Assembly (NCBI GenBank): GCA_022496805.1
Contig: CM040089.1
Location: 436,501 to 500,500 of the forward strand
Length of the DNA: 64,000 bases
Direction of reading: 5' to 3'
Source of the DNA: Pohlia nutans
Taxonomy: Eukaryota; Streptophyta; Bryopsida; Bryales; Mniaceae
The notes below the pieces were generated by a model. That model worked only from the letters and a program-made list of their open reading frames with translations. It was not told the DNA's origin and ran no database searches. Shown here piece after piece: positions 34,898-46,830 of this stretch (its first letter is position 1; each line of letters starts with the position of its first letter). A program made the position numbers and the translations under genes.

Positions 34898-35567
34898 TTA
34901 ACCCTTAAATGTCAAGAGGGTCCACTAGTAAGATTTTGGTTCTTTATAACTGGTCCTTTGTGACTTAAATGGTTCTTTGTGACTTAAATGATCCTTTTGT
35001 GACTCAATCCTTTATAAAAAAAAAGTCATTTTGAACCATTTAAGTAACAAAAACCCAGTTATAAAGGACCAAAATCCTACTAGTGGTCTTGGATGGGCAG
35101 CTCAAAGGGATTTTCTTTTGGAGAGTTGCTCTCAATAGTTGCCCTTGAGTAACATGAACAACTAATTAGAATTCCTCAAATCCTCTACGAACAAAAAATG
35201 GAGTGAACAATGTTACTCCCAAAAAAAATTTAAAAATTCAATGTGATTCTGCCTCCACATTGAGCTCTGCAATTTTAGATTAAAAACTATAAAAAAAAAT
35301 TGGCATAAAAAAACATTGTTGAACAGTGTTGTCATATGCTGCCAACTCTAGTATGCATCAAGGTCTCAAGTTGCTTAACTCCCTCTTCTCCCAATTTTCT
35401 TGGAATGTACAATTTACTAAAACATGCATATTTACTAAATTAAGCCTCACTTTTTCATCACCTTTCCAAAGCACCAATCCATTTCAATTTTGGTTTAAAA
35501 ATTCACTTTTTTCTTCATTATTCTCTCAAAACAAGCCTGTGGGGCTTTTTTGACGTTTAAAGGTTAA
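34898..35567. mobile_element. Second piggyBac-like MITE (TTAA flanked)
   Basis: Starts TTAACCCTTAAATGTCAAGA and ends TTTTGACGTTTAAAGGTTAA. After removing TTAA, the ends are inverted: CCC-TTAAATGTCAA against CC-TTTAAACGTCAA. Same end design as the element at 26298-26846, though the interiors differ. A separate hairpin element lies inside near the left end. Confidence 0.6.
34922..35086. mobile_element. Hairpin MITE nested in the TTAA element
   Basis: CCACTAGTAAGATTTTGGTT, continuing CTTTATAACTGG, is mirrored by CCAGTTATAAAGGACCAAAA, continuing TCCTACTAGTGG. The inverted repeats are about 31 bp with two to three mismatches around a ~100-bp centre that repeats GGTTCTTTGTGACTTAAATG-like words. 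Confidence 0.75.
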
Positions 35568-36534
35568 TTACAAATTGTTATAATTGTGAGAATGTTTTTT
35601 TAAAGTACTCAAATATTTTTAAAATGCTTGACTTTGTTCGTAACTATATTTTGAAACTTGAGTGTTTAACAAGTAATAATAAGATATTATTTTAGTAACC
35701 AATTATTTTAATTTCAATAAATAAGAACATTAGTTTTAAAAAATTGAGAACCATTCATTTCTATTTTACATCATAACTATGTAGTATGTCTTAAAAATTA
35801 AATATAGTTTTGGAAACTAAAGATTATATAATATATATTAGTGTGTCTTGGCCTAATGTTCTTTGTGATTTAGCCATGCTTTTACATTAAATTTTATTTT
35901 TAGAATCATTTTTCATAATTTAATTCAATCTATAGTAACAAAACTCAATTTATAGTAACAAAATTCAATTTACAGTAATTAAAAAGCTATGACTTTCACA
36001 CGGTAGATTTGATAGGTACAAAACAAGTTTGGTGCACCCTTACTCATCGAGAGCTTTTTGAAGATGCCAAAAGCTTTCATATTCCGCTTTCCATATTTTG
36101 AATCAATTTATGGTGACAAACTTGATTAAAAATCCAAAACTTTCACACCGTCGGTTCATAAATTATGAAACAACCTTTGTTCACTCCTTCTTGTCAAGAG
36201 CTTTTCAAAGATATCAAGAATGTAGTCTACAAGTGCACGGTCCGAGAGATCTCAATGTAACATAAAAAAAAAAAAAACAAACAAACAATAGATTGGAAAA
36301 TTCACAAACAACAAAGTAGGCATGATTATTCTATTAACATCGATTTTACATTTTACTTCACCTTGACATGTACAATCACCATTCTGATAATTCAGGAGGA
36401 AGTACATTACATTTAAATTGGGCCCCAAAGTAGGCCCAAGGACTTTACATCGACTCAAGAGGGAATACATTCAAAATTGGACCGTAAATTGGGCCAAGGA
36501 CTTACATTACAAGGGCCCAATAGTTCTAAAACTA
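35568..36534. other. AT-rich intergenic, short tandem repeats
   Basis: Three imperfect ~20-bp units of TCAATTTATAGTAACAAAAT lie at about 35926-35980. A poly-A/AAAC tract is at 36263-36288. No gene was recognised. Confidence 0.4.
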
Positions 36535-36849
36535 AGAGCATCCGCACCCACGCCCATAAAGAGTTTGACACACGCAATATCTCAAACAATATCTAAATGA
36601 AAAATGCTAAGGGCCCTTCAAAAATACCTCTTGACCCTCAATCCTAGCGTGTTAAAAAATGAGCCTTCAAATCTAAGTTTAGTTGACTATGTCTGACATT
36701 CTACTTGTGATTGGTCCATTGACTATTTGATGTGCACTTTTGGTGTTTGAGGGGAGTTTGAGGGTGGCAGAGTGTAAGTTTAAGGGCTCCTCAAATGTAA
36801 ATGAATAATTTAGCGAATTAGCTTTAGCGTGCATGGGTGCAGATGCTCT
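36535..36849. mobile_element. MITE, 315 bp, AGAGCATC..GCACCCA ends
   Basis: AGAGCATCCGCACCCACGC on the left is mirrored by GCATGGGTGCAGATGCTCT on the right, about 19 bp with two to three mismatches. The interior matches the outer parts of 29266-29858 and contains no coding sequence. This is the uninterrupted copy of the pair. Confidence 0.8.
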
Positions 36850-37772
36850 GAGGCCTGTTAATTGTTGGGCCAAGAGATTCAAAATTGGACCAACTTCAAG
36901 GAGCTAATAGGCCCACGCACATGTACCTGCAAGTTGCAGCCGGCTGCTACAGCCTTCGTTGATGGATCGTTGATGAAAATACATGTTATTTTTGGCAATA
37001 CATTGAATAGTGCTTTTGAAGCTCAACTAGGGCTATGACAGCCGTGAACATTGATTACAAGCAGCTGCAAGGTTTTGGACGACTTGGGAGCGCAGTCGCA
37101 TCTTGCAGCATCTCGCAAGTCTTCCAACGAGAACACTGTGTTGCTTATACCAGTGCCGCGCGGCTGCAGCCGGCGGTCGAGGTCGATGCGCGTGGGGTCT
37201 AATGGAAAGTGGGCCTTAAGCTAATTGGGTTTCCGGCCAAGCAGGCAGCTGGTTGAGCCTGCCTTGGTTGTCAAGCTTGCCCTTGCCCTTCCATTTGGCA
37301 AGCAACCAACGCTCACTCCCCTCAACGAACTGATTCATTAGAGCTGGACATGACATGACCCATCGATGAGAGTCGCCAGCCGCTGCCCTGCCCTGCGCTC
37401 CTGCGTGCCTGCGTGCCTGCCTGCCTGCCTGGTTTTCAATAAGAAGGTCCAGCACAAGTGCACTGGCGTTTTCAATAAGAAGTTTCAGGGGCGTTCGCAG
37501 TGTCTGTGTTGCCGTTGCTCCACTTTGTCATTGCGTTGACACCCACCTCCACTGCGCTGCACTTTGTCCGTTGAACAGAGTCAGTGAGTGCCTGAAGGTC
37601 ATCGTGCCATCTGTTGCCTCGACGCATTGCCATGGTGGCCCCCACGCCCTCGCTGTGGCGTCCGTTGCGCTGGTGTTGTCGCGGAGGATGACAGAGGCAC
37701 CACCCTTTGGTTCGTCTTTTTCCGCGGTGGCAGCTCTTCTGCTGGGTCGGTGTTGGATTTCCAGGAAGAAAG
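36850..37772. promoter_or_regulatory. Upstream region/5' UTR of CPR5
   Basis: GC content rises sharply from about 36930. The block 37197-37219 shares a GTCTAATGGAAAGTGGGCCT word with the COX23 upstream region. A CTGCGTGCCTGC-type short tandem repeat lies at about 37399-37431. Long overlapping open frames on both strands (37470-37890) look like composition effects of a GC-rich leader. Confidence 0.4.
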
Positions 37773-40700
37773 ATGCAGCGGCATCGCATGGTCGTGGCTT
37801 TGCTCGTCGTTTGCTTCGTGCTCGCTGATTGTTGTGGTTTCTCGCGAGCATTTTCGTATGCAGCTAACAACCCTGACATTGAGCTTCAAATTGGGTGCCA
37901 GCGTCCCCTTCTTGACCTAGAACCTGGGCCACAGGACGCAGCTTCAGAGCGAGGAGTAGTCGAGATCCCAAATTCGGTGCGCGAAGAGGAATCGGGTTTG
38001 CCAGACGAGGTAGTGTACGCATGGAATGAGCAGGTGCTGGAGTTGGATGAGCTCACGCGGTGCATCCGCGGTAGTGAAACTGGGAATGCTATTGAGCGCT
38101 GGTTGGATTGTTTAGCGTCGCTGGAAGAAGCCCCCGCGTCCTCCTTTGCCCATAAACCCTCGCAGGCCACGCCGCAATCGCCGGTTAGCACGGATCTCGT
38201 CAGCAGCGATGCAGATACGAATGCTTCGCTTCTGCTAGCTGACGACACTAGTATGGAGGCCTTCGATCCGTTGTCGGTAGGTTCTGCCCGAAGCCGAAAT
38301 TCGGATACTTCCGATGAGAATTCAGACGGGGTTCAGGGTTTAGGGTCAGCCATGGCAGATGTGAGTGATGGGACGGCTCAGGAACGTTTCTCAGAGGAGA
38401 GCCAAAATTTAAAAGCTGCTGCTTTGTCAGAAGATAATGGATCTGGAGTAGAAGCAGGGCCATCGTCAGATCATGGTGGTGAGACTGAGGGCATTGTGGA
38501 GCTTGGACGATCTGGTGCTTCCGCTTCACCTGAGATGTCTTTGGAGGACAATAGATTGGCAGGTGAAGGCGACACTCGAGGCGCACCAGATGTCAGGAGG
38601 TCGAGTTCGAAATGGGGAACTGACATTTCTCCTGTCTCTGGTGACTCGCGATCCCCTCAAAGCAGGTGAGAATCTGAAATTGGACATTCATTCTCCACGT
38701 GGTCTGTTGTTCGGTTTCCATGAATTTCACGATGCATTAACGAAGAAGCTCTCAATTTGGAAAAATGAGTTTTAGCCCTTCTTCTGAGCTTTTGTTTGAA
38801 AGCGTAGTATTTCGATTTGAAACTCATGCGAATTTTCCATTCAAACTAGGTAGTATTGAGAACTTTGCGCACTGCTTGTCGGCTGTGGAAGCCGTTGATG
38901 CCGTAGAGCATGTCACCCAGGGTTATTGGAATTCGGAACATCATTGATCCCGAGACTTTGTAAGAGCCTTCATAGAATTTGGTCCACGAATCGAACGTAC
39001 TGCACTTCTTGTGGCTGTCCCTTTGATGCTTAATGAGTGTAACGGTTTTCTTCTTGATTAATTGATCACCGTTAGCATTTGGTGCAACCTGGTAGACATG
39101 ACTGTTTGCTGTGCATCTTAAGTTTGCCCGAACTGATGCTTGATGCGTGTTTAGTGAGAAATCGGATCGTGATTTGCACACGAAGATTTGATGTTTGGTT
39201 TGGAGACTTGGCAGCGGTTGTGACGAGGATGGTGGATGCCTGGAAGTGCCCAGAGAGGCCCTCAGTTCCACAAAGAGGACGCAAAACTTAATGGACGCGT
39301 TGAAGCTGGCCGCATGTGTTGGTGCTGCCGTAACACTGATGTGGAGAAGGAGAGGTCGGTTGCGGTCTCGCGAGAAGGAGAAGGAGAAGCAGGCTGTTCT
39401 GAGTGAGGGGGCTGTGGATTACCCTTGCCCTTCCGCCACAGGCTTTTCCGTGACTGCCCGCTCGTCGTCCAACACCGAGATTGGGTACCCCACTGTGAGA
39501 GCCGGAAGTTTGTCGACACCCCTCGGAATGGCGATAGCGACCGTCATGGCTGAGGTGCGAATTCCCTTCTCCCCGGAATATAATTGAATGCATGCTTTTC
39601 CCGCTGCAATTGCTCTGGAGTTCCTGGGCCAGTGTATGCATTCCGATTCCAGTTTATAATCAGATGAGCTACGGGTTTGGCCGGGTATACATTATAGCGC
39701 ACTGAGCATGCAAAATGACATGACATGGTTATGGTGACGGATCACATGTCTCACATTGAAATTACGTTCATGGTTCATCAGCAGGCGCTGCAGCACGATT
39801 ATGGTGAAAGGGCGCCTCGAACAGCTGATGAGTTATCGAAGGTGTGCGATTCCGTCGTACATCTTTTCAATCTTTTGCGTTGTTTGGCCTTGTTTGTCTG
39901 GTGGTTCAAGGAATTTTGACGTTTCTTCGTAGCTGAGATATATTCGAGAATTTATATTATTCTGAACCAATGAATAATTTCTGTATGATCTGGCATCCTA
40001 GTCCATCGTATGACACTGCATGTCCTAAATGAGTAAAAAAATCTCCGTATACTGATTCTCTGTTCTGATCAGCTCCTCGAGGCCGCAATGACCGAATCTC
40101 TTTCGCCGGTAAGTCCTCAATGCTTTGGTTCGTGTATGTCTCTAGGCGTCTGTCTACTCAGATGATGATGAAGACACGATGATTGTTTTAGGTATCTTTT
40201 GAGATTTGGAACAAGGAGTTTTGTAGAATGTTACGGATGGGTCGCTTGCCTGTTACTGAGCTTTGGTTTTGGTTGTATCAAAGTACAGTTGGTCTCATTG
40301 TGAAACTCTCATGAACACTCTTGTGCTCTTATGCAGGTGATGGGCAGCGAATGCCCAGGGTTTGTGGAGCAGTTGAAGCACTCTTTCAGAAGCACATACC
40401 GACTTCTGGGAAGTGTTCGGAACGCTTCTGGCAGGAATCCTGCACCGCTTTCCTTTTCGAATCGCAGCGGAAGTTTCTCCCAACAGCGATCTGAGGGTCC
40501 ATCTAGAAGATTTAACAGACGCACAGACGACGAAGAGGTTGACAACAGCGGCTTGACAAGTTCTTCCAGGGTTGCTTATTTGGACCCAGTGTTTGAATCC
40601 GACTCTATGCTGCATCGTCGTGTGGATCCCGACTCTGAATCAGATCTTGCAGAGCAGTTAAGTAGGCTGACTTTCTCAGCAAAAAGACCTGGAACAGCGG

Positions 40701-42544
40701 CTCACAGTAAGCAAGGAAGCCCCGCCCCGTTACGAAACGCCAAGGGTGGTGCTCGTGATGGTGACAATTGGAGCCACATCGATCAAGAAGCATTTGGAGA
40801 GTTCGACGATGTGAGCTCGCCCCTGCGACGTGACACATCTGAAGGGCTGTCAGAGAAAGGTTCCGGAGATGGCGGATCTCGTGTCCACCAAAACGGTGTA
40901 CGAAGTAGATGGGGGAGGGGTGGGTTAGAACAACTAGCAAATGTCGGGAGTGCAGAGGGTGCAGCTTCTCCATCAGCAAGCGAGCAAGTCGGCAGACAGC
41001 AGGGAGGTGGCTCTCTCGAGTTTGGAGAGCTGGACCTTGCGTTGCAGCCGTTTGGGATGACACCACGGGGTCAGCTTGTGGCTGCAGCGGAATCGAGCCT
41101 TTCGCACCACGGAGGGGAGACGCGCTACAAGCAGCAGAAGATAATGCTGATGCAACAGGAGATGCATCTGAGGAAGATGGAGCTTGCCTACAAGTTCCGT
41201 GACCTCCACTTGAAGGAGGCCAATTTGGAGCTTTCATCTGAGTCCAACAGTCTGATGAGGGAGACAGTGGATCTGAGTCGGAACAGGGCAGAATTCAAAG
41301 AAGCCGAGTTTCAGGATCGGAAGCTGACAGCTGCTTACACAGAGCTCGCCAAGCGATGCGCTGATGAAATGGTGGCAGGGTTGTGCGTGATGCTGTGCGC
41401 CCTCTTCTTTGGTGCCTGGAAATATTCCTACGGTCGCCTCGTGGACATGGTCTCTGTTTGTCAACCCACTCTCTATGTAAGAATCGGAAACCCTGGTTGT
41501 AGTTTGATGCTTTCGGTTGCTTTCTAGTCTTGTTCTTTACTGGCATTGGTTCCGGGAACGTCTGTCAGGTCAAAATTTGAGAGTTCAATAATTCCAGTTT
41601 ATACGCCATAATTTAATATGACGGATCTTTGAGTCTTCATTCCATTCTTGTAGCTCAGGGGTCCACTTTCGCAAGCTGTGAACTCTCTTCCTTAGTGCTC
41701 TTGGACCTACTGATCATAAGGAGTGAAATTGACTGAATACTTTTTTGCAATCTTGTCATGTATAGTACTGTGACTATCAGTGGAATGACCAAATGGTGGG
41801 TTCTAGCCTCCACTTGGTCTATTCATGTCTTCGTTTATATTTGCCAGATGCTCAGTGAATTGTAATACAACTGAATGACAGCTATTGCATATATGAATCT
41901 TCAGAAGATCCCAAAGAAGATAGTATTAACATATGGTTTCTTTGCAGGAGCCGAGCAACTCGTATGTCCCAGGATTCAACAAGGTTGTGAACTCCCTCAA
42001 CCATATGATTTCACAACTCCACATGTTCGCCTGTGAGGTCACAGTGGCAAGCCGGATGTTCTTGGGGTTGGGGATCGTATCTGTTGTGGCGGCGTCTCTG
42101 CTGCGGAAGAGTGTGACGAGCAACAGCCAGGCAATGCCCGCAACCATTCTGATTGTGGTCTTAGGCGGTATTTGTGGAGTTGCAGGGAAGTTTGCCGTGG
42201 ACAGTATGGGGGGTTCAGGATACCATTGGCTGGTGCTGTGGGAAACGTTCTGCCTTGTTCACACATCAGCCACGTGCTTGACGGCGACGTTGTATCGAAT
42301 TCTCAACGGAGTGCCAGCAAGTGCAACTGGCAAAAGTCAGCGACCGCCCTATTTGATGAGGCCGTGGTGGCGCCGCTTTTGGTTCCATGTAACCACCGTG
42401 CTGGTGTTGCCCATTCTGGCGGGGCTTCTGCCATTCGCACACGTTCGAGAGATTGTGGAGGTGCTGGGCTTGAATCTCTGGAACCTGGCATACTCGCCTC
42501 TAGAGTCGTATCTGAGGAAGAATTTCCACTTCTCTCTAGTGTAG
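37773..42544 (+). CDS. CPR5: CPR5, nuclear-envelope membrane protein regulating immunity
   Basis: CPR5 is a plant nuclear-pore-associated membrane protein that restrains effector-triggered immunity and programmed cell death. Six exons join in frame with GT-AG introns: 37773-38665, 39254-39554, 39785-39841, 40073-40108, 40337-41476 and 41948-42544 (TAG), predicting about 1007 residues, against about 564 in Arabidopsis. The conserved C-terminal half is clear: a long charged coiled coil (from about residue 693, with LMQQEMHLRKMELAYKF), then membrane segments near 773-792, 846-861, 874-890, 902-925 and 953-972, with GGICGVAGKFAVDSMGGSGY and WLVLWETFCLVH matching the family. The N-terminal ~400 residues are acidic and Ser-rich, preceded by a hydrophobic stretch at residues 7-20 and a short hydrophobic patch in exon 2. 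The intron 1 acceptor and exon 3 edge (CAG/GCAG choice) are the weakest points. Confidence 0.88.
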
Positions 42545-43294
42545 ACGGGCTCCGTGATGCCCACATTGACAGAGAAATTGCACCTCGAAATGGCCGAGGT
42601 AGCAGTGCTTCTCACTAAAGATAAAAGTTTCCTTCAACTGGGCTCTTAGAATCCTAGAGTTCAGTGGAATGAAGTGTTGCTTTTCCGCCTTGCCCCTGAG
42701 CGTCTCCGAAGGGTACGGAGGGTCTGGTGGTCATAGCAACGGCGATTCGAAAGCTCAGACAGACACAGATTACGAGATGTAAATTTTTTCTGCGGCCCAG
42801 AAACGTATCATGGCAATTGAAGAGTCGTGTAGTCTCACTGAAAAATGGCCTTGCAAAGTGTGCAGTGGGGTCTCATGGTGGGGTTTGCTTACGGGGTTAC
42901 TTTATTCCTCGCAGTGTAGCGGCCAAATTACTTGTGGACCTGATTTCACTGGTCTCTTTAGTTCCAATCGCACACATTTGTAATTTAACCTATGCCAGAT
43001 TGCCAGAATCTTTGCTTTTGCATCCGGAAGAAAAGAAAACAGGCCTGGGGCCAGGGCAGACCGCTGGACCTGCTCATGCGGCAAGTCAACAGGCAGAGTG
43101 GAACACAAATGGGGTCAACCGACGGACGGCAGCGGCGCTTGGGGCGATTACAGGCAACGGGAGAGCTGCTACAAAGCAGCAAGTACCGTAGTGGAGTTTT
43201 GATACCCAGAGTGGGGTCAATTTCCTAAGATCTGCGCGCGTGAAGACCTTAACCCCTAAAGGTCGGGCCTATGACCATGGAATCATGCTTTACC

Positions 43295-43300
<6 letters not shown>
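42545..43300. other. CPR5 3' flank
   Basis: Probably the 3' UTR and downstream DNA of CPR5. Open frames on both strands at 42727-43228 overlap each other and show no recognisable domain. TTAACCCCTAAAGG at about 43250 resembles an isolated end of the TTAA-flanked elements. Confidence 0.35.

Positions 43301-43341
<41 letters not shown>
43301..43341. repeat. (AT)n microsatellite
   Basis: About 40 bp of alternating T and A, a simple dinucleotide repeat. Confidence 0.9.
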
Positions 43342-43718
43342 ATATAGATGAAGCCACATGTCTACTACACACCATGAATTTTTCATAAATTTTGGTGAGA
43401 ATTTGAAATTATCATGATTTTCTGAAGTGATTGTAAAGAAAATTCATATCAATTGCAAAATGTCTTCAAAAATTTCAATTTTTTTTCCAGAGGTGTAAAT
43501 CACAATGAAGAAAGGTTTAGTAAATGAAATTCATCCATGTATCTAAATTTAGAAAAATTATTGCACCATGGTAGTACCCACTGAACTTGTAATTGCAATA
43601 AAACACTCAATTTTCAAAGTTTTTCAAAAATTCAATGTGGAGTAGAAACTAGACTTGCCAAGCTTCATTTTGTTAGTTAAGTTGGAACGCAATAGAACTC
43701 ATTTTTATAGCTTATATT
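43342..43718. other. AT-rich intergenic, no gene seen
   Basis: AT-rich, no coding or structured signal recognised. Confidence 0.4.
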
Positions 43719-44022
43719 TAGGCCCACTTTATACATAGGCTGAGGCTGGATGGAAGGCTGGCCCAATTCAATCCGGCCCAAGTTTGGAGTTCATGCCATA
43801 ACAAACTTTGTCCCGATTTCATCAAACCGTCCCAAAGATTTGACGCCAAAATCATGCCACATAAGACGCCACATAGGAAAATTGCTCCTTCCGGCCCGGC
43901 CCTAGTATAAAGCATTTGGGCTGGATTTGAAAGAATCGAGCGATCTTATTGGTTGAAATTGGTTGAAATTTAAAGAGTTCGGTCCGGCCCTCAGTTTGGC
44001 CCCAAGTATAAAGTGGGCTTTA
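43719..44022. mobile_element. MITE with GCCCACTTTATAC ends
   Basis: AGGCCCACTTTATACATAGG on the left is mirrored by CCAAGTATAAAGTGGGCTTT on the right. The next inner block also pairs (GGCTGAGG against CCCTCAGTTTGGCC, roughly). About 300 bp, non-coding, GGCCC-rich; degenerate relatives occur near 27240 and 34270. Confidence 0.7.
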
Positions 44023-46830
44023 GTTTAAGTAGAACAAGCAGAAAAACCCAAAATACACTACACGGTGAATCGTTGTTATGATTCTTTTTCTGGTTGGGAC
44101 CCCAATCATGTATAGTCCAAAAATAGCTTGAATGATTTGAATTCAATTTGAGGGGGTGGCATGACCAAGCAAAATCCTTCACAAAAAGAATTGGATGGAA
44201 ATCATCGATGTAGCACTTGGAATTGAATAGTGAGTTACATTCATAAGCTAGATTTTGGCCTCCCGGACGTCTACGTTTTAGGAGTTAAGGTTACGTGGAT
44301 CCGCCGTATCCTGGTCACCGGGTTGGTTAATTGGCTCTCTGTGTGCCGGGTCACCCCTGGTTGCGTCCCCTCGGGGTTGTGTTTCTGCCTTTCTTTTAAT
44401 CGCAGTGGGCTTGTCCTCTTGTTCCCAAAAGATCTGGATTGGAAGAGATTTGCTATAAGGCAGGCCCGGCAGGACAGAAGTGGGGAACACCATTTATTAG
44501 TGACAGCGAGGGTTCTTGGCAACATCTACGGAGGCGTTGATCTCGATCATACATGACACCGAAAGTTAAACATGGAGGTGCGTGCCCAGTCAAAGCTCAA
44601 TGCAGTGTTGCTGCTGCTGCTGCTGCACTCGTCGTTTGGCAGGTAAGTTAGGCTTCAAGGCTCTCCACGAGGCACAATTTGGTGAAGAATTCCAGTGACC
44701 CCCTTTCGCTTAGCGTTTCGTCAGTGATCGATTCCGCTCTCGCGCTTGCCGTCGCTCAGTCTCTTGGTCCAGCTTCCTAATTTTCTGCGAGACTTCAGTT
44801 GGTGTGTGGGTACGTTACGCAAAGCCGGTAAGTTTTTCTCGGTCTCAGTAATTCCGCAGGTGTGATGTGCGATAGAGAAATTCGCCCGTGAAAGTCAGCA
44901 CGAGTAGTACAAGTAGGCTGTACTCGATTACTGTGGATTTGGTGGCTGCCAGCAGTCCAGCACAGAGTTGAATTGAATTGGTTCGACTCCCGAGATTCCA
45001 CCAGCCCCCTGGGGTTTAGAGTCCTTTCACTGGGTTTGAATGCTTGTAGCGATAACACGTCGAGCCTCGGGAATTACACAGTTGAGACTGCGCGATGGCT
45101 GCCAAGCGTCGCCGTCGTCGTCAAGGACTAGAGATAAATTTCGTGTCATCCTCGACGTGAGCGTCGATTTTGCCTCAATTTTGTGCATCCATCTCGCCCG
45201 CGAGAACCCGTTGCTTTCTGCCGGCCGTCGAATTTATGTCGTGGTGTTGTGAACCATTGTTGTAGTTGGAGGCGAGGAGATCCGTATCAAGGGAGATTCA
45301 TGGTCGTTGGGTATCTACTTTGTTTGTTTATGCTTTCTTTTGATTTGAAATTTTCGTGAGGAGTGGGGGAATCAAATTGCGTTCAAGGAGTAAGTGGAGC
45401 TAGCCAGGTTGTTCGTGGTGGGTAATTGCGGATTCAGTCTCACGGGTTTCGTTGAGCATGTTTGTCCTGCAAGTCGAGAGGTGAGTGATTGGCAGGGGTC
45501 GCGCGTGGTGGCGAGAATTACGCTATCTAGTGACGACCAGGAGGAACACCGCTTGAGGTTTTCGATGTTTCAGCCGTTCGAATTCCTCCGACAAATCTTT
45601 CGCTTACCTTTCGGTTTCCAGAAGTTCGTGTACTAGGGGTCACAAGGACTAACCTTAGCGTCCAGCTTGCGAGCTGAGTTGCGTCATTTGCAAAGAGATT
45701 TGCGACTGAGCTTACTAGCTCGTGGTGGAATTTGTAGCGCAGTACCACCTAGTATGGAGTTTATTTTCGCGAGATCTATGTAAGGAGTGGCAGGGAAGAT
45801 CGTGGTTCTGGAGGCGCTGTCTAGGACCACCATCCATTCTCGGTCATCTGACATTCTTAGAGACAAATTAGTTAATTATGTTGTTCATAGTCCGAGTTTG
45901 CTGGATGGTCGATGCGCAAGCACAAATGCCTTGGCGGCTGGATCTCGAGCAGGTTGGATCATGGGGCTGCTGAATGATGAGTCGGTCGACTAGTTCCCAG
46001 CTTCGCTGCTGCTGCTGCTGCTTGCTTGGGTTGATTCCGGTACTTGTGTAGACGTACGCTGTCTGTCGGTATTCTATTGCTTTATGAACTCACTTGCCAT
46101 AGCCACTTTTGTACTCGTTCACGAAGATTACGTGTGCGTTTTGTTTTCTTTTTTCCCCTCCTTTTGTCTTCCTGGAAGCTGTGAAATTTGTTGAATTCGT
46201 ACGATTAGATGGGCATGATAGTTGCCAGATCATAGCGATCTAGTGTCCGGTCCGAGTGCCCCATTGTGTGAGGGTGCTGATTGGAATATACTGAAGTTGT
46301 AGTGGTAGTGAAGTGGGTGGACGCTGAACCTGGCTAGTGCATTCGAATTCATGTTCGGAGTTCGCAGTACGTCATCAGCCGCTGCTTCATGTTGCACTGC
46401 AATGGACACGGGAGACCTTGAGGATACTTAAAATCTAGATATATGTTAAAAGCGGTCATGGCCAACTGTCTACACGATCCGGAAAAAGCTTTATATCTAC
46501 TCTGATTTTATTCCATCCAAGTCTGACACATTTCGCATCCTTGAATTGCATGGCAGACCTTGAATCCCAAACAGAGTGCTGTGACGAATCATCTCTGTAT
46601 AGAATGTAACTCCGGGACTCTTCGTGATTAGCCGAGTTTGTGGACTAATCAAGATGGACAATAAAGAGGTAACTACTGTACAATGGCTCTGATCCTCAAA
46701 CTGTTCTGCTCTCCGGATTGATCCAATGGTTGTATCGTTGCCTAAACTGCAGAGGCTGGATGGAGTATACAGCCCCATATAAAAGAAGAAACGCGTTGTA
46801 GACAGGGCATGCAGTTAGTAGTAAGAGCAT
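44023..46830. promoter_or_regulatory. Upstream region of the HMA-protein gene
   Basis: GC-richer DNA with donor-like sites (for example TTTGGCAG before GTAAGT at about 44642) that could belong to 5' UTR exons of the gene starting at 46831. CTG trinucleotide runs lie at about 44611-44629 and 46005-46021. A short upstream ORF of 21 codons with five consecutive Arg begins at 45095. No protein-coding gene was recognised with confidence. Confidence 0.35.

Noticed and set aside
37472..37889. Overlapping plus and minus ORFs before CPR5
   Set aside because: Open frames on both strands over the same bases reflect GC-rich composition; none continues into CPR5 with an ATG before 37773.
38846..39291. 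ORFs on both strands in CPR5 intron 1
   Set aside because: They lie within the intron of a well-supported gene and show no recognised domain.
42727..43228. 154-codon ORF downstream of CPR5
   Set aside because: No domain and overlapping frames on both strands; more likely 3' UTR or intergenic.
44540..44580. 5S rRNA-like words (GATCATAC and CCGAAAGTTAAAC)
   Set aside because: Only two short words match and their spacing is wrong; the rest shows no 5S similarity or pol III terminator.
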